A stretch of DNA of 64,000 nt from Sphingomonadales bacterium (lineage in GTDB: Bacteria; Pseudomonadota; Alphaproteobacteria; Sphingomonadales; Sphingomonadaceae): contig JAAURJ010000007.1 of the NCBI GenBank assembly GCA_012032285.1, positions 1 through 64,000 on the forward strand, in the 5' to 3' direction. The notes under the pieces are model-generated. The model did not search any database. It was not told where the DNA came from and saw nothing but the letters and a program-made list of their open reading frames with translations. How positions within the stretch are numbered: position 1 is the first letter of the stretch; the number at the start of each line of letters is the position of its first letter. The position numbers and the translations under genes are program-made. Positions 29,473 through 39,922 of the stretch are shown here, piece by piece.

Positions 29473-29524
29473 AGCAAAAGCCTATGCCGCGAAGCGCATC
29501 GCGGGGCAAGAGGGATTGGGGCCT

Positions 29525-29551
29525 ATCTGCACAGCCATAGAACGTGCAGAT
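29525..29551. promoter_or_regulatory. Inverted repeat upstream of thrS
   Basis: Perfect 8-bp arms ATCTGCAC / GTGCAGAT with an 11-base centre, 53-79 bases upstream of the thrS start on the minus strand. Could be an operator or leader hairpin; no long T-tract on either side. Confidence 0.35.
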
Positions 29552-29560
29552 TTCAAGTGA

Positions 29561-29722
29561 CCCAAAGTTTTTGTCAACTATCGTCTGGCCGAGGCGCTCG
29601 GCATATCGCGGCAGTCGGTCAATGCGATTGAGACAGGGAAATATGACCCCTCTCTGCCGCTCGCTTTCAGAATCGCGGAATTGTTTGGATTACAAATAGA
29701 AGAAATCTTTCTCAAAAAATGA
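29561..29722 (+). pseudogene. XRE-type regulator, N-terminally broken
   Basis: The frame encodes LAEALGISRQSVNAIETGKYD and LPLAFRIAELFGLQIEEIF, the second half of a short YozG-like HTH regulator (normally about 65-70 residues). The first helix is missing and replaced by PKVFVNYR directly after an in-frame TGA at 29558, and there is no ATG, GTG or TTG with a ribosome binding site. It is either a remnant or a small gene damaged by sequence error. Confidence 0.6.
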
Positions 29723-29826
29723 TTATTGCATCATTATCAGCACATCATACATCTTATCCCGCTTGACAGCTCGCCCGAATAACTGCGAACAACAAACCTG
29801 TAGGGAAACAACAGGGATAAGACATA

Positions 29827-31049
29827 ATGGAAGGCCATATCGACAAAGAAACACCGCCCACACCAGAGGGCAGTGCTTTTGAATTTAAAGGCAATTGGGC
29901 GGCGTTTGGCAAAATTGCACTGATCAATTTACTTCTCACCATGTCACGCTTGGCGTCTATCGTTTTTGGGCGACCACGCGGGAACGGAAATATCTGTGGG
30001 CGGAAACCCGTTTCATTGATGACCGGTTGGAATGGACCGGAACAGGTTTGGAATTGCTGATCGGGTTTGTGCTTGTCATCATCCTGTTTTTCGTGCCCTT
30101 ATTCGGCATTCAGTTTTTGCAGAATGCGCTTGTTATGCGCGGTGAAATTGCGGCAGCTGGTTCGCTAACGCTGCTGCTCTTCATCCTGATTTTCTATATT
30201 ACCGGCTTTGCGCGTTACCGTGCATTGCGTTACCGTCTGTCGCGCACTTATTGGCACGGCATCAGGGGCGGTAGCGATGATCAGGGTTTGGGCTATGGCG
30301 TTTCTTATATCTGGAAAACCTTTGTCGGTTATGCGGTGCTAGGTTTGCTGATCCCATGGTCAATGATGACGTTATGGAATGAACGTTGGAGCAAAATGAG
30401 TTTTGGCCAACATCAGTTCCATGCGATTGGCGATTATAGCGACACATTCAAACGCTATTTGTTATTCTACCTGTCTCCTATTTTGCTTTTGGTCGCTGGT
30501 TTTGCGATAGGCGCACTGTCCTTTGCTTTCGAATCACCAGCCACCGCTGCTATTTCGGGCGCACTGCTTGTGCTGTTTTTCTATTTTGGCCTTGGTTTGA
30601 TTGCCATGGCATTTTATGCGAAATTTTTCCGTGTCGCTGTTGACGGATTATCCCTGCAAAAGCTGGACTTCGGCTTTTCAGCACGGACAAAGGATTGGCT
30701 GATCCTGTTTTTGGGCGATGTGGCTCTTTGGCTTTTGGCGGCGATTGCGGTGGCTTTGCCCGCCATAGTTCTTGCCGGAACTTTCGGTGCTTTGAACGAT
30801 TTTCAAATGCCGCAACCGGGTAGTGATTTTGAAGCCGCCTATTTATCATTTCTGCTGCCGATGGTCCTGTTTGCCTTAATCCCGTTCATGCTGGTCGGCC
30901 CGTTTATCCGTTACCGGCATTGGCGGTTTTTTATTACCTATCTGCAATGCTATGGGGAAATTAACCTTGACGAGCTGACCCAATCGGAAACCACGACGTC
31001 GCGGCATGGCGAAGGCTTGCTAGATGCCTTTGATGTGGGCGGCATCTAA
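29827..31049 (+). CDS. DUF898 family membrane protein (frameshift at 29941-29943)
   Basis: YjgN-like integral membrane protein. FEFKGNWAAFGKIALINLLLT is followed, after adding one base, by VTLGVYRFWATTRERKYLW, the DUF898 signature. Then about five further hydrophobic segments (LLIGFVLVIILFFVPLFGIQF, LTLLLFILIFYITGFARYRAL and others). About 408 residues if repaired. Followed without gap by an M48-type protease, an arrangement often seen for this family; a joint role in membrane protein quality control is inference. Confidence 0.82.
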
Positions 31050-32212
31050 ATGACTATGCGGGCCTGGTTTTATGACGGCAAATCGGCGACGCGACGCGAT
31101 GTGGAAATTCAGGTTATTGGCAAGAATTTTTATCTTGCTGAACAGGAACGACGACATGGCCCCTTTGCCTTTGAAGAGCTGAATTATGCCGGGCAACAGG
31201 GCGTGTCCCATGTCTATAAATATAATGGTCTTGATGGCTGGCGCATGGGAATGCAGGGATCGGAACCAGCCGAGTTAAAGGGGTTATTGCCCGCCCGTAT
31301 CCTTTATGGGCGGTGGATAGACAAAATCGGCCTTGGCAAGGCGATGGTGGTTTTCGCAGCGATCAGCGCGGGCGTTGTCGCGGTGATTTTATGGACCCCG
31401 CAATGGCTCGCGCCTCTGATCCCGCAAAGCGTGGAACAACAATTAGGCGATGCGCTGGTCGGTGATTTTGGCGGCCGTTTTTGTGATACGCCAAAAGGCA
31501 AAAAGGCACTCGCCAAAATGGCGGCGCAAATGGATGGGGATGTCAGCGATATCGAAGTGCAGGTCGCCAATATCGATATGCTAAATGCCGTCGCCCTGCC
31601 CGGCGGCAAGGTCATCATCTTCAACGGCTTGCTACAGGATACACCGTCTGCCGATGCGGTTGCGGGTGTACTCGCGCATGAAATTGGCCATGTCCGCAAG
31701 CGCCATGTTATGCAATCGCTGATCCGGCAAATGGGATTAAGCGTTTTAATGGGCGGAATGGACGGCAATGTCGGCGGGACGCTGAACGGGATTTTGTCCA
31801 TGGGCTATAGCCGTGCCGCCGAAAGCGAAGCCGACAAGCACGCTATAGAAGTGTTAGCCAAATCCAACATATCCCCGATCCCCACCGCCGATTTTTTGCT
31901 AAGCTCGCCGAATTGGAGAGCTTTGAAGATAAGAGCGGAAATAAAGACGAAAAAACCAAAGACGGTGCAGGCAGCAATAATGCCGGTGCATTGATGGGAT
32001 ATTTATCCAGCCACCCTCTGTCCGAAAACCGCATGGCAGAATTTGAAAAAAGCCTTGTCAAGGGCAAAGCCTATCAGCCGGTGCTGACCAAAGCAGAATG
32101 GAATGACCTGCGCAATATGTGCCGCAATGACCCCGATGTTAAATCCGGCTTCGGTTTTGACTTCGAAGGAAACGGCAAAAAGGATGAGGATAATTCCAAA
32201 CCCAAACCATAG
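31050..32212 (+). CDS. M48-family zinc metalloprotease (frameshift at 31892-31897)
   Basis: N-terminal 80 residues form a GYF-like or DUF4339-like region (YDGKSATRRDVEIQVIG, GPFAFEELNYAGQQGVSHV), then one membrane helix at about 98-118, then the protease domain with ALPGGKVIIFNGLLQ, zinc site HEIGH at 210-214 and the downstream Glu in AAESEADKHAIE. The frame breaks after PTADF; one more T in the T run gives FAKLAELESFEDKSGN and a domain ending SSHPLSENRMAEF, as in M48 proteins, with a disordered acidic tail. About 387 residues. Confidence 0.86.
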
Positions 32213-32227
32213 GGAGATGAAACAATT

Positions 32228-32482
32228 ATGTTCAAACGCCTATTCACCGATCACCCCGCAAGCGTTGACGAAAGCTATTTCGAACATTTCCGTTTTGCCG
32301 TAAAATTTGGTCTGCGGATGATGGGCGGCGGGATTGGCGCGATGGTCCACGCCCTCATCCCCGGCCTGTGCCAAAGCACGGGCAGCAACACCATCCGCAC
32401 GCTGAATGATAGTGTCGCCCGCCACCGCGAAGCCAAACGCGCCGCGATCCGGGAAAGGAACAGCAGCGACTATATTATCTGA
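32228..32482 (+). CDS. DUF6356 family protein
   Basis: 84 residues: MFKRLFTDHPASVDESYFEHFRFAVKF, then a hydrophobic stretch GLRMMGGGIGAMVHALIPGLCQSTGSNTI. Matches the alphaproteobacterial DUF6356 pattern as I remember it. Function unknown. 15 bp after the protease gene with GGGAGATG upstream. Confidence 0.75.
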   Translation: MFKRLFTDHPASVDESYFEHFRFAVKFGLRMMGGGIGAMVHALIPGLCQSTGSNTIRTLNDSVARHREAKRAAIRERNSSDYII

Positions 32483-32569
32483 TGGAAATAATTTCGGGAT
32501 GCAAAAAGACTAAAAAAACTTCGTTATCCCCGCGCAGGCGGAACAACAGGATCATGGATTAAAGCTTAT

Positions 32570-33310
32570 ATGGACGAAGCCCCCTCTCCGCCCCATTATA
32601 TCACCCGCCCGGATGGCGTCCGGCTTGCCTATCGTCATAGTAGCGGAGACAGCCCAACCTTGATTTTCCTGCCCGGTTATATGTCCGATATGCAGGGCGG
32701 CAAGGCGCAAGCAGTGGAGTGCTGGGCGCAGGCCAATGGCCGGGCGATGCTTCGGCTCGACTATTCAGGTTGCGGTGAGAGTGAAGGCGATTTTGCAGAC
32801 GGTAGCTTCACCGTGTGGCGCGACGACGTGTTGGCTGTTATCAATACGGTTGTAGATGGCCCCATTGTGCTAATCGGGTCGTCAATGGGCGGATGGCTTA
32901 TGCTGCTACTCGCGCTGGCCATGGGGGACCGGGTGCAGGCTATCGTTGGCATTGCCGCAGCGCCCGATTTTACCAATTGGGGTTTTAGCAACGCGCAAAA
33001 GCACACGATACGGCAAGACGGAGTGATTTTTGAAGATAATCCCTATGGTCCGGATGCGACGCCAACCTTTCGCAAACTCTATGATGATGGACAGGAGCAG
33101 CTATTACTCGGCGGGCAAATTGCGATTGATTGCCCGGTGCGCCTGCTGCACGGGCAATGCGATGCGGATGTGCCCTATGAGATATCGTTAAAACTCGCCG
33201 CTGCGCTGCGTTCATCCGATGTGCAGGTGCATCTGGTAAAGGATGGTGACCACCGCTTGTCGCGCGAACAGGATATAGATTTGCTGCTCAATATCCTCGC
33301 CCGCTTATAA
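32570..33310 (+). CDS. Alpha/beta hydrolase
   Basis: 246 residues. Oxyanion loop FLPGYMSDMQGGKA, LDYSGCGESEGDF, nucleophile elbow GSSMGGW with Ser near 103, acid in HGQCDADVPYE and catalytic His in VKDGDHRLSR. Close to the mammalian ABHD10/palmitoyl-protein thioesterase-like group in motif order. Substrate unknown. Confidence 0.9.
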   Translation: MDEAPSPPHYITRPDGVRLAYRHSSGDSPTLIFLPGYMSDMQGGKAQAVECWAQANGRAMLRLDYSGCGESEGDFADGSFTVWRDDVLAVINTVVDGPIVLIGSSMGGWLMLLLALAMGDRVQAIVGIAAAPDFTNWGFSNAQKHTIRQDGVIFEDNPYGPDATPTFRKLYDDGQEQLLLGGQIAIDCPVRLLHGQCDADVPYEISLKLAAALRSSDVQVHLVKDGDHRLSREQDIDLLLNILARL

Positions 33311-33326
33311 GGATATTGAAGCGCCC

Positions 33327-34108
33327 ATGTTGCTGCCCATGTTATTGCTGCTCGAAAGCGGAGCGATGCCGAGCCTAGCCGAAGCCAAGTTGCATGATTG
33401 CTTAAAAATGGCGCGCGAAGACCCGGCATCTGCAATCGTCAATGCCGATGATCTCGCCCGCACAGGCGGCGGTTATCTCGCCAATATCTGCGCCGCCCAT
33501 GCCTATGTGACGGACCGTGATTATGGCAAAGCAGCCGTGAAATTTGCCGCAGCGGCTGAACAGGCCGAAAAGCAAAGGATCCGTGCAGCGCCAATTTATG
33601 GGCACAGGCGGGCAATGCTGCCATTGCCGCAGGGCAAGCAGAGGATGCCGTCCGCTATCTGGACATGGCCTTGGACAGCCAGAATCAAAACCCGCAAAAG
33701 CGCGCTGCTATCCTAACCGACCGCGCAAGGGCGCAGGTCGCAGGCAGTAATATGATCGCAGCGGAAAGCGATCTGGCCGAAGCGCGGCGGATTGATCCCG
33801 ACAATGGTCTTGTCTGGCTGCTATCTGCCACCTTGGCGCGGCGCGGCGGCGATTTGGCCAATGCGCAAAGCTATATCAAAACCGCAGCGGGCCTGTCCCC
33901 AAGCGATGCCGCAGTTGCTCTGGAGGCAGGCAATATCGCCGCCGCCGCAAAGGCCTATCGCATTGCCCGTGAACAATGGCAGCAGGTGATTAAAATCGCT
34001 CCGGATAGCGCACAGTCCGAAACGGCGAAAATATTGCTTGCCGAATTGGACCTGATCGAGGCCGGCTTGTTAGATAGCGAAAATAAGGGTGCGGCTGAAA
34101 CACGCTAG
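33327..34108 (+). CDS. TPR-type protein (frameshift at 33574-33576)
   Basis: N-terminal LHDCLKMAREDPASAIVNADDL and YLANICAAHAYVTDRDYGKAAVKFAAAAEQAE are TPR-like. After one A is added in the AAA run, the frame continues KDPCSANLWAQAGNAAIAAGQAEDAVRYLDMAL and helical repeats GSNMIAAESDLAEARRIDPDNGLVWLL up to ALEAGNIAAAAKAYRIAREQWQQV. About 260 residues. Begins close after the hydrolase gene. Probably a scaffold protein; partner unknown. Confidence 0.75.
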
Positions 34109-34196
34109 CAACGGCCGCTTGAACACTCGGGCGAACCGGACAGGAGTTCCTAGCAAAACCCCCGCCCGGTCCATTAACCATGGGCCGCGCCCATAG

Positions 34197-34958
34197 TTAA
34201 TCGAGATAATATTCGACCGTAGTGACTACGCGCACCTTTTTATAAGGCGAATCTGCAACGCCCCATCCGCCGGAATCGCCGTCCCGTGACGTGATTTCGA
34301 AATAGCCCTGCGTTGCCGATTTGATGCTGCCAACCCCGGTGCCGCTATCCTTCGCAAATTGTTCGGCAGATTTGCGGGCATCCTTGGTCGCCGCCGCTAT
34401 CATTTCGGGCTTAATGTCGTTCAATTTGGTGAAGGTAAAGGTCATACCCGACCCTTCCTCCATTTCCACCCCGCTTTTAACCAGATCAAATTGCCGCTTC
34501 ACGGCTGCTTGTGCCTTTTTGATGTCGGTGGTGCGCAGGCTCATCCGCTGCTTCACCGTATAGGATGGCACACCATTGTTGATATAGCTCGACACATTGG
34601 CACCCGTTGGCTGTATCGCCTCGCTATCAAAACCCAAGGCCTTGAAAAAGCCCCGAATTGACTGTGTGTCCCTGTCAATCTTTGCCTGTGCACTCTGTAA
34701 ATCAGAGGTGGTCGCCGAATAGGCAATTGTCCATGTGGCGAGGTCAGCGGTCACGTCCCGTTCGTCCAATCCGCGCACTGTGACCGCTCGGTCCGCGCCC
34801 TTCATCCGTACCAAGCCGTCACCCATCAAATAGCCGCCGATAATCAAGCCGCTTGCCAGCAAGGCGCTGCCCGCCAGCCATGCCCGGCGGTTGTCATTGC
34901 TGATCCGTGCGAGCCAGCCAGATTGTTTACCCTCATCCATTTTATCATTCTCTTGCAT
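34197..34958 (-). CDS. SIMPL domain (DUF541) protein
   Basis: 253 residues. One N-terminal membrane anchor (AWLAGSALLASGLIIGGYLMG) and a periplasmic SIMPL domain: VTVRGLDERDVTADLATWTIAY, LGFDSEAIQPTGANVSSY, SATQGYFEITSRDGDSGG, KVRVVTTVEYYLD. The family is associated with periplasmic stress and signalling; no precise activity is known. Divergent from gloA. Confidence 0.88.
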   Translation of the reverse strand: MQENDKMDEGKQSGWLARISNDNRRAWLAGSALLASGLIIGGYLMGDGLVRMKGADRAVTVRGLDERDVTADLATWTIAYSATTSDLQSAQAKIDRDTQSIRGFFKALGFDSEAIQPTGANVSSYINNGVPSYTVKQRMSLRTTDIKKAQAAVKRQFDLVKSGVEMEEGSGMTFTFTKLNDIKPEMIAAATKDARKSAEQFAKDSGTGVGSIKSATQGYFEITSRDGDSGGWGVADSPYKKVRVVTTVEYYLD

Positions 34959-35094
34959 TTCATACTCCGATCCAAAAAGCAGTCCGGGGGCTTGTTTATG
35001 CCTTTATTCCGGTCCAGATTATGCGAAGCACCCTGAAAAGCGAAATGCGCCATCTGCGATGAACCGTTTCTGAACAGCGACGAATGGAGAAAAT

Positions 35095-35535
35095 ATGCCC
35101 GTCAAATATCTGCACAGCATGATCCGCGTGAGTGACCCCGACGCCGCGACCGGTTTTTTTAAGCTGATTGGCTTGGATGAGGTGCGGCGCTTTAATGTTG
35201 AATCGGGACGCTTCACACTGATTTTTCTTGCCGCTCCCGGACAGGAAGGCATTGCCGAAGTGGAACTGACTTATAATTGGCCGCCCGAAGATGGCAATGC
35301 GGCGGAAAACTATACAGGTGGCCGCAATTTCGGGCACCTTGCCTACCGTGTTGATGATATTTACGAAACCTGTCAGCGGTTGATGGATGCGGGCATCACG
35401 ATTAATCGTCCTCCGCGCGACGGGCATATGGCCTTTGTGCGCAGCCCCGACGGTATTTCAATTGAGCTGCTGCAAGAAGGCCATTTGCCGCCGCGTGAAC
35501 CATGGGCCTCTATGCCCAATGTAGGGGAATGGTGA
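35095..35535 (+). CDS. gloA: Lactoylglutathione lyase (glyoxalase I)
   Basis: 146 residues, VOC fold. [22 protein letters not shown] supplies the first metal His, [12 protein letters not shown] the Glu, [13 protein letters not shown] the second His and GISIELLQ the last Glu. Isomerises the hemithioacetal of methylglyoxal and glutathione. Directly coupled to gloB (TGATG), so the whole detoxification pathway is one unit. Confidence 0.92.
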   Translation: MPVKYLHSMIRVSDPDAATGFFKLIGLDEVRRFNVESGRFTLIFLAAPGQEGIAEVELTYNWPPEDGNAAENYTGGRNFGHLAYRVDDIYETCQRLMDAGITINRPPRDGHMAFVRSPDGISIELLQEGHLPPREPWASMPNVGEW

Positions 35536-36260
35536 TGTCATTACAGATCGTGCGCATTCCCGTATTGTCCGACAATTATGTCTGGCTTGTCCATGAAAGT
35601 GTCAGCGGGGAGACTATGGTCGTCGACCCCGCTGTGGCCGATCCTGTCTTAATCGAAGCAAAGGCACAAGGATGGACCATCACGCAAATCTGGAACACCC
35701 ATTGGCATGGCGACCACACCGGCGGCAATGCAGGCATTAAGGCAGCGACCGGCTGCACCATAACCGGCCCTGCGGCAGAAGCGGAACGCATTCCGGCGAT
35801 TGACCGGCTGGTGGCCGGCGGAGACTGTGTGAAACTAGGCGAAATTGAGGCCGCTGTCATGGATGTCCCTGCCCATACCGCAGGGCATATTGCCTATCAT
35901 TTTGCCAGTGAAAAAGCGGCTTTTGTCGGCGACACGCTGTTTGCCATGGGATGCGGACGGTTATTTGAGGGCACCGCGGAACAAATGTATGCCAATATGC
36001 GCAAGCTGGAGACACTGGATGATGAGACGCTAATATACTGCGCCCATGAATACACCCAAAGCAATGGCCGGTTCGCCCTCACCGTAGAGCCAAATAATAT
36101 GGCTTTGACTTCGCGCATGGCGCAGGTGGACGCGATGCGGCTGCGCGGTGAGGCAACCGTGCCAACAACCATCGCCGATGAAAAGGCAACCAACCCCTTC
36201 ATGCGGGCGGCCAGCGTGGCAGAATTTGCCGAAAGACGCGCAGCCAAGGATCGGGGATAG
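35535..36260 (+). CDS. gloB: Hydroxyacylglutathione hydrolase (glyoxalase II)
   Basis: 241 residues, metallo-beta-lactamase fold. Metal motif THWHGDH with His56, His58, Asp60 and His61; further ligands in VPAHTAGHIAY, FVGDTLFAMGCGR and CAHEY. C-terminal NPFMRA is the family's glutathione-site end. Hydrolyses S-lactoylglutathione to lactate. The ATG at 35535 shares a base with the gloA stop. Confidence 0.96.
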   Translation: MSLQIVRIPVLSDNYVWLVHESVSGETMVVDPAVADPVLIEAKAQGWTITQIWNTHWHGDHTGGNAGIKAATGCTITGPAAEAERIPAIDRLVAGGDCVKLGEIEAAVMDVPAHTAGHIAYHFASEKAAFVGDTLFAMGCGRLFEGTAEQMYANMRKLETLDDETLIYCAHEYTQSNGRFALTVEPNNMALTSRMAQVDAMRLRGEATVPTTIADEKATNPFMRAASVAEFAERRAAKDRG

Positions 36261-36261
36261 T

Positions 36262-37770
36262 ATGCAAAATAGGGGTGATGGTTTGACAGACAAGGGCACA
36301 ATTTCTCAAAACTCTTTCGGATTTAACCGCCGCGAATGGATATTGGGGGCGGCAAGCGGCCTATGCGTGCCTGCTGCATTGCCTGTAATGAAAGCCAAAG
36401 CAGCTACTGCCCCCAAGGGCCAATGGATTTCGACGCGCAAGGATGCGGTGTGGCAGGATTATAGCAGCAAGCTGGAGTTTGGCGAAGGCTGGCACGGTAA
36501 TGTCATGGTCAAACAAGACGAACCGGCGCAAATTATTGACGGCTTTGGCGCCTGTTTTAACGAACTGGGCTGGGATGCGCTGCAACTGCTGCCCGAGGAT
36601 GCACGCGGAGCGATATTGGCTGATTTTTTTGCGCCCGCTTCCTCGCCCGCCCATGGCCTTGGCTTCACCCATTGCCGTATGCCGATTGGCGCGAATGATT
36701 TTTCGCGCGACTGGTATTCCTATAATGAGGTGCCGGGCGATTTTGCCATGGCCAATTTCTCCATCCAGCGCGACCACAGCACCTTAATCCCCTATATCAA
36801 ATCCGCCCGCACCTTTCAGCCGGATCTGAACATTTGGGCCTCGCCTTGGTCTCCGCCAAGCTGGATGAAAACCAACGGCCATTATGCGCAAAGGCCCGAT
36901 CCAAAGGTCAATGACTTACCTGCGGGTAAAGCAGTCGAAGAAGGCCAAACCGGATTCATTACCGAAGAACGCTATTTTAAGGCCTATGCGCTATATTTCC
37001 GCAAATTTATAGAGGCCTATCACGGGCAAGGCATAAACATTGATATGGTGATGCCGCAAAATGAGTTTAACTCCAACCAATCCTTCCCCAGCTGTGTTTG
37101 GAAACCGGAAATGCTCGCCCGCTTTACCGGATTTTTGCATGATGAAATGCAGCCCATAGGCATCGATATTTTTCTGGGCACGATCGAACGCGGCAACCCG
37201 CAGCTTGTCCAGCGGTTTATGAAAGATGAAAAGGCAAAATCCGCCGTGAAGGGTTTGGGTTTTCAATGGGCAGGGCGCCATGCCGCTCCCTTCCTGCATT
37301 ATGACTATCCAGCGCTGAAAATCTATCAAACCGAGCAGGAATGCGGTGACGGCAAAAATGACTGGCGCTTTGCCCGCCATACGTGGGAAATGATGAAGGA
37401 TTATATGCGCAGCGGATGTTCGGTCTATCAATATTGGAATATGGCGCTGGTGAAGGATGAACCGTCCAGCTGGGGATGGAAGCAAAACAGCCTTGTCGTT
37501 ATCGACCGCCAAGCCGGAACTTATGAATTCACCCCCGATTATTATATGCTGAAACATATCTGCCATTTTGTGCAACAGGGGGCACAGCGGGTGAATGCGC
37601 ATAGCTGGACCGGGCATGAAAATGCACTTGCCTTTGTCAACACAGACGGCAGCGAAGTCATGGTGGTCGGCAATGACCAACCCGAAGCCATGCCAATTGA
37701 GATAGGAATTAAAGGCGGCATCGCCAAAGCGGTGCTGCCGCCCAATTCGATCAATACGATACAGATGTGA
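36262..37770 (+). CDS. Exported glycoside hydrolase family 30 enzyme
   Basis: 502 residues from ATG 36262, right after gloB. Twin-arginine signal NRREWILGAASGLCVPAALP, so the folded protein probably crosses by Tat. GH30 features: IIDGFGACFNELGWDAL, RMPIGANDFSRDWYSYNE, WASPWSPPSWMKTNGHY; acid/base Glu268 in MPQNEFNSN; nucleophile Glu358 in YQTEQECG; C-terminal beta-sandwich with INTIQ end. Likely beta-glucosidase, beta-glucosylceramidase or beta-xylosidase; substrate cannot be told. Confidence 0.9.
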   Translation: MQNRGDGLTDKGTISQNSFGFNRREWILGAASGLCVPAALPVMKAKAATAPKGQWISTRKDAVWQDYSSKLEFGEGWHGNVMVKQDEPAQIIDGFGACFNELGWDALQLLPEDARGAILADFFAPASSPAHGLGFTHCRMPIGANDFSRDWYSYNEVPGDFAMANFSIQRDHSTLIPYIKSARTFQPDLNIWASPWSPPSWMKTNGHYAQRPDPKVNDLPAGKAVEEGQTGFITEERYFKAYALYFRKFIEAYHGQGINIDMVMPQNEFNSNQSFPSCVWKPEMLARFTGFLHDEMQPIGIDIFLGTIERGNPQLVQRFMKDEKAKSAVKGLGFQWAGRHAAPFLHYDYPALKIYQTEQECGDGKNDWRFARHTWEMMKDYMRSGCSVYQYWNMALVKDEPSSWGWKQNSLVVIDRQAGTYEFTPDYYMLKHICHFVQQGAQRVNAHSWTGHENALAFVNTDGSEVMVVGNDQPEAMPIEIGIKGGIAKAVLPPNSINTIQM

Positions 37771-37895
37771 TGCGCGGCGGCCATGCAGGCCAAATCCCAG
37801 ACCAGCACAAATTCCTAACTATGCGTTAACCATCCATTAGCATATTTCGTTCACAGCTTTCCCCAACACCGGATTTATACAAATCAATTGGGGAT

Positions 37896-39506
37896 GTGAC
37901 CGTGAGCAATAAAACCAATATCGTTGATGTAGCCATTATCGGCGCGGGGCCGGCCGGGCTGACCGCTGCCTATCTGCTGTCCAAAAAGGGCTATAGCGTG
38001 ACCGTGATCGAAAAAGATGAACGTTATGTTGGCGGGATCAGCCGCACGGTTGAGGTCGATGGCTATCGCTTTGATATTGGCGGTCACCGTTTCTTTTCCA
38101 AATCGAAGGAAGTGGTTGACCTGTGGAATGAAATCCTGCCCGATGATTTTATCCAGCGTCCCCGGATGAGCCGCATTTATTATGAAGGCAAATTTTACAG
38201 CTATCCGCTGCGCGCCTTCGAAGCATTGTTCAACCTTGGCATTTTCCGTTCGACCTTATGTATGACAAGCTATCTGAAGTGGAAGCTTTTCCCCAATAAA
38301 GAGGTGAAAAGCTTTGAGGATTGGACCGTCAACCAATTTGGCCACAAGCTCTATTCGATTTTCTTCAAAACCTATACCGAGAAAGTATGGGGTATGCCCT
38401 GCAATGAAATGAGCGCGGACTGGGCGGCGCAGCGGATCAAGGGGCTTAGCCTTTGGAACGCCGTTACCGATGGTTTGAAACGTTCGCTCGGCCTTAATAA
38501 AAAGCCCAATGACGGACAAGAAGTCAAAACCCTGCTGGAAACATTCCGTTATCCCCGGCTTGGTCCCGGCATGATGTGGGATGCGGCACGGGACAAGGTT
38601 CGCGCCACGGGCAATAGCGTGCTGATGGGGCATAGCTTCAAACAATTGGCGCAGGATGCAGACGGCAATTGGCGCATGACCGCGAGCAAGGCCGATGGCA
38701 GCGAAACCGTCATTGCCGCACGCCATGTCATTTCCAGCGCCCCGATGCGCGAACTGGCCGCGCGTATCCACCCTCTGCCTGCCTCTATCCCGCAGGCAAG
38801 CGACCTGAAATATCGTGACTTCCTGACTGTTGCATTGATGATCAAAGCGGATGACCTTTTCCCCGACAATTGGATTTATATCCATGACAGCAAAGTACAG
38901 GTTGGCCGGGTGCAAAATTTCCGCAGCTGGTCCCCCGAAATGGTCCCCGACCCGTCAATCGCCTGCGTCGGGCTTGAATATTTCTGTTTTGAAAATGACG
39001 GGCTTTGGTCGTCGAGCGATGCCGACCTGATCGAGCTTGCCAAGAAAGAAATGGGCATCCTTGGCCTCTGCAAAACCGAAGATGTTGTGGGCGGCGCGGT
39101 GGTGCGTCAAGAAAAAGCCTATCCAGTCTATGATGACAGCTATGCCGCCAATGTAGAGGCAATGCGCAGCGAGCTGGAAGCCAAATTCCCGACACTGCAT
39201 ATGGTTGGCCGCAATGGTATGCACCGCTATAATAATCAGGATCACGCGATGATGACGGCGATGCTGACGGTTGAGAATATCGATGCGGGCAAGCGCATAT
39301 ATAATATCTGGAACGTCAATGAAGACGCCGAATATCATGAAAGCGGTGATGAAGGCGAACAGGCCATCATTGCACAGGGCGCAGCGGAACTTTCCGAAGG
39401 ACAGGCAGCCGCGCTTCAATCCGAACGCGATGTGCCAAAGCGCATTGCCAAAGGTGCGCGTGAAGACCAGCCCGAAGAGCGCTCTGGCGATAGCAAGGCG
39501 GCGTAA
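37896..39506 (+). CDS. FAD-dependent oxidoreductase, UDP-galactopyranose-mutase-like
   Basis: 536 residues. N-terminal FAD motif [24 protein letters not shown] (GAGPAG at 16-21), then [26 protein letters not shown]; central [29 protein letters not shown]-terminal [22 protein letters not shown]. Related flavoproteins act in polysaccharide synthesis. The C-terminal 60 residues are acidic and low-complexity. GTG at 37896 used; GTG at 37902 is an alternative. Followed by GtrA 5 bp on. Confidence 0.85.
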   Translation: MTVSNKTNIVDVAIIGAGPAGLTAAYLLSKKGYSVTVIEKDERYVGGISRTVEVDGYRFDIGGHRFFSKSKEVVDLWNEILPDDFIQRPRMSRIYYEGKFYSYPLRAFEALFNLGIFRSTLCMTSYLKWKLFPNKEVKSFEDWTVNQFGHKLYSIFFKTYTEKVWGMPCNEMSADWAAQRIKGLSLWNAVTDGLKRSLGLNKKPNDGQEVKTLLETFRYPRLGPGMMWDAARDKVRATGNSVLMGHSFKQLAQDADGNWRMTASKADGSETVIAARHVISSAPMRELAARIHPLPASIPQASDLKYRDFLTVALMIKADDLFPDNWIYIHDSKVQVGRVQNFRSWSPEMVPDPSIACVGLEYFCFENDGLWSSSDADLIELAKKEMGILGLCKTEDVVGGAVVRQEKAYPVYDDSYAANVEAMRSELEAKFPTLHMVGRNGMHRYNNQDHAMMTAMLTVENIDAGKRIYNIWNVNEDAEYHESGDEGEQAIIAQGAAELSEGQAAALQSERDVPKRIAKGAREDQPEERSGDSKAA

Positions 39507-39511
39507 CTCTA

Positions 39512-39922
39512 ATGGAGCGCACATTATCTTCTGCGCTGGACCTGTGGCACCGCTTCACAATTACTCGCTATCTTGTGGCCAGCATCATCGCACTCGCCTT
39601 TGACGTGGCGATATTTTCCAGCGCAGTCGCGCTCCATATGCAGGCTGCTTATGCGTCCGCAATCGGTTATTGCGCCGGAATTATTGTGCACTGGATGGTC
39701 AGCGCCAATTTTGTCTTCACCGGCAAAACCAGAGAAGGCGGGGCGCTTCATTGGCAACGCATCCTGTTTGCAGGCTCTGCACTTCTGGGCCTTGGCATTA
39801 CTGTAGCAACGGTGTTCCTGCTAACTGAAATTGGCGTCCATGCCGTTGCGGCCAAGGGGGCCGCCGTGGCGATTAGCTTTGTTGCCGTCTATGCGGCTCG
39901 CAAATGGGGAGTATTCCGGTGA
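39512..39922 (+). CDS. GtrA family membrane protein
   Basis: 136 residues with four hydrophobic segments (YLVASIIALAFDVAIFSSAVAL, ASAIGYCAGIIVHWMVSANFVF, ILFAGSALLGLGITVATVFLL, AAVAISFVAVYAARKWGVFR). GtrA-type proteins flip or anchor polyprenyl-linked sugars for surface glycosylation. Its stop overlaps the GTG of the next gene. Confidence 0.88.
   Translation: MERTLSSALDLWHRFTITRYLVASIIALAFDVAIFSSAVALHMQAAYASAIGYCAGIIVHWMVSANFVFTGKTREGGALHWQRILFAGSALLGLGITVATVFLLTEIGVHAVAAKGAAVAISFVAVYAARKWGVFR

Noticed and set aside
27970-29631. 553-codon open frame on the plus strand
   Set aside because: It lies wholly opposite thrS, is His/Arg/Gly-rich as expected from the complement of a GC-rich gene, and has no recognisable domain.
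32510-32560. Possible CGTCATCCCCGCG-type repeat remnant
   Set aside because: Only one degenerate arm is visible and no matching second arm, so it is not listed as a repeat.
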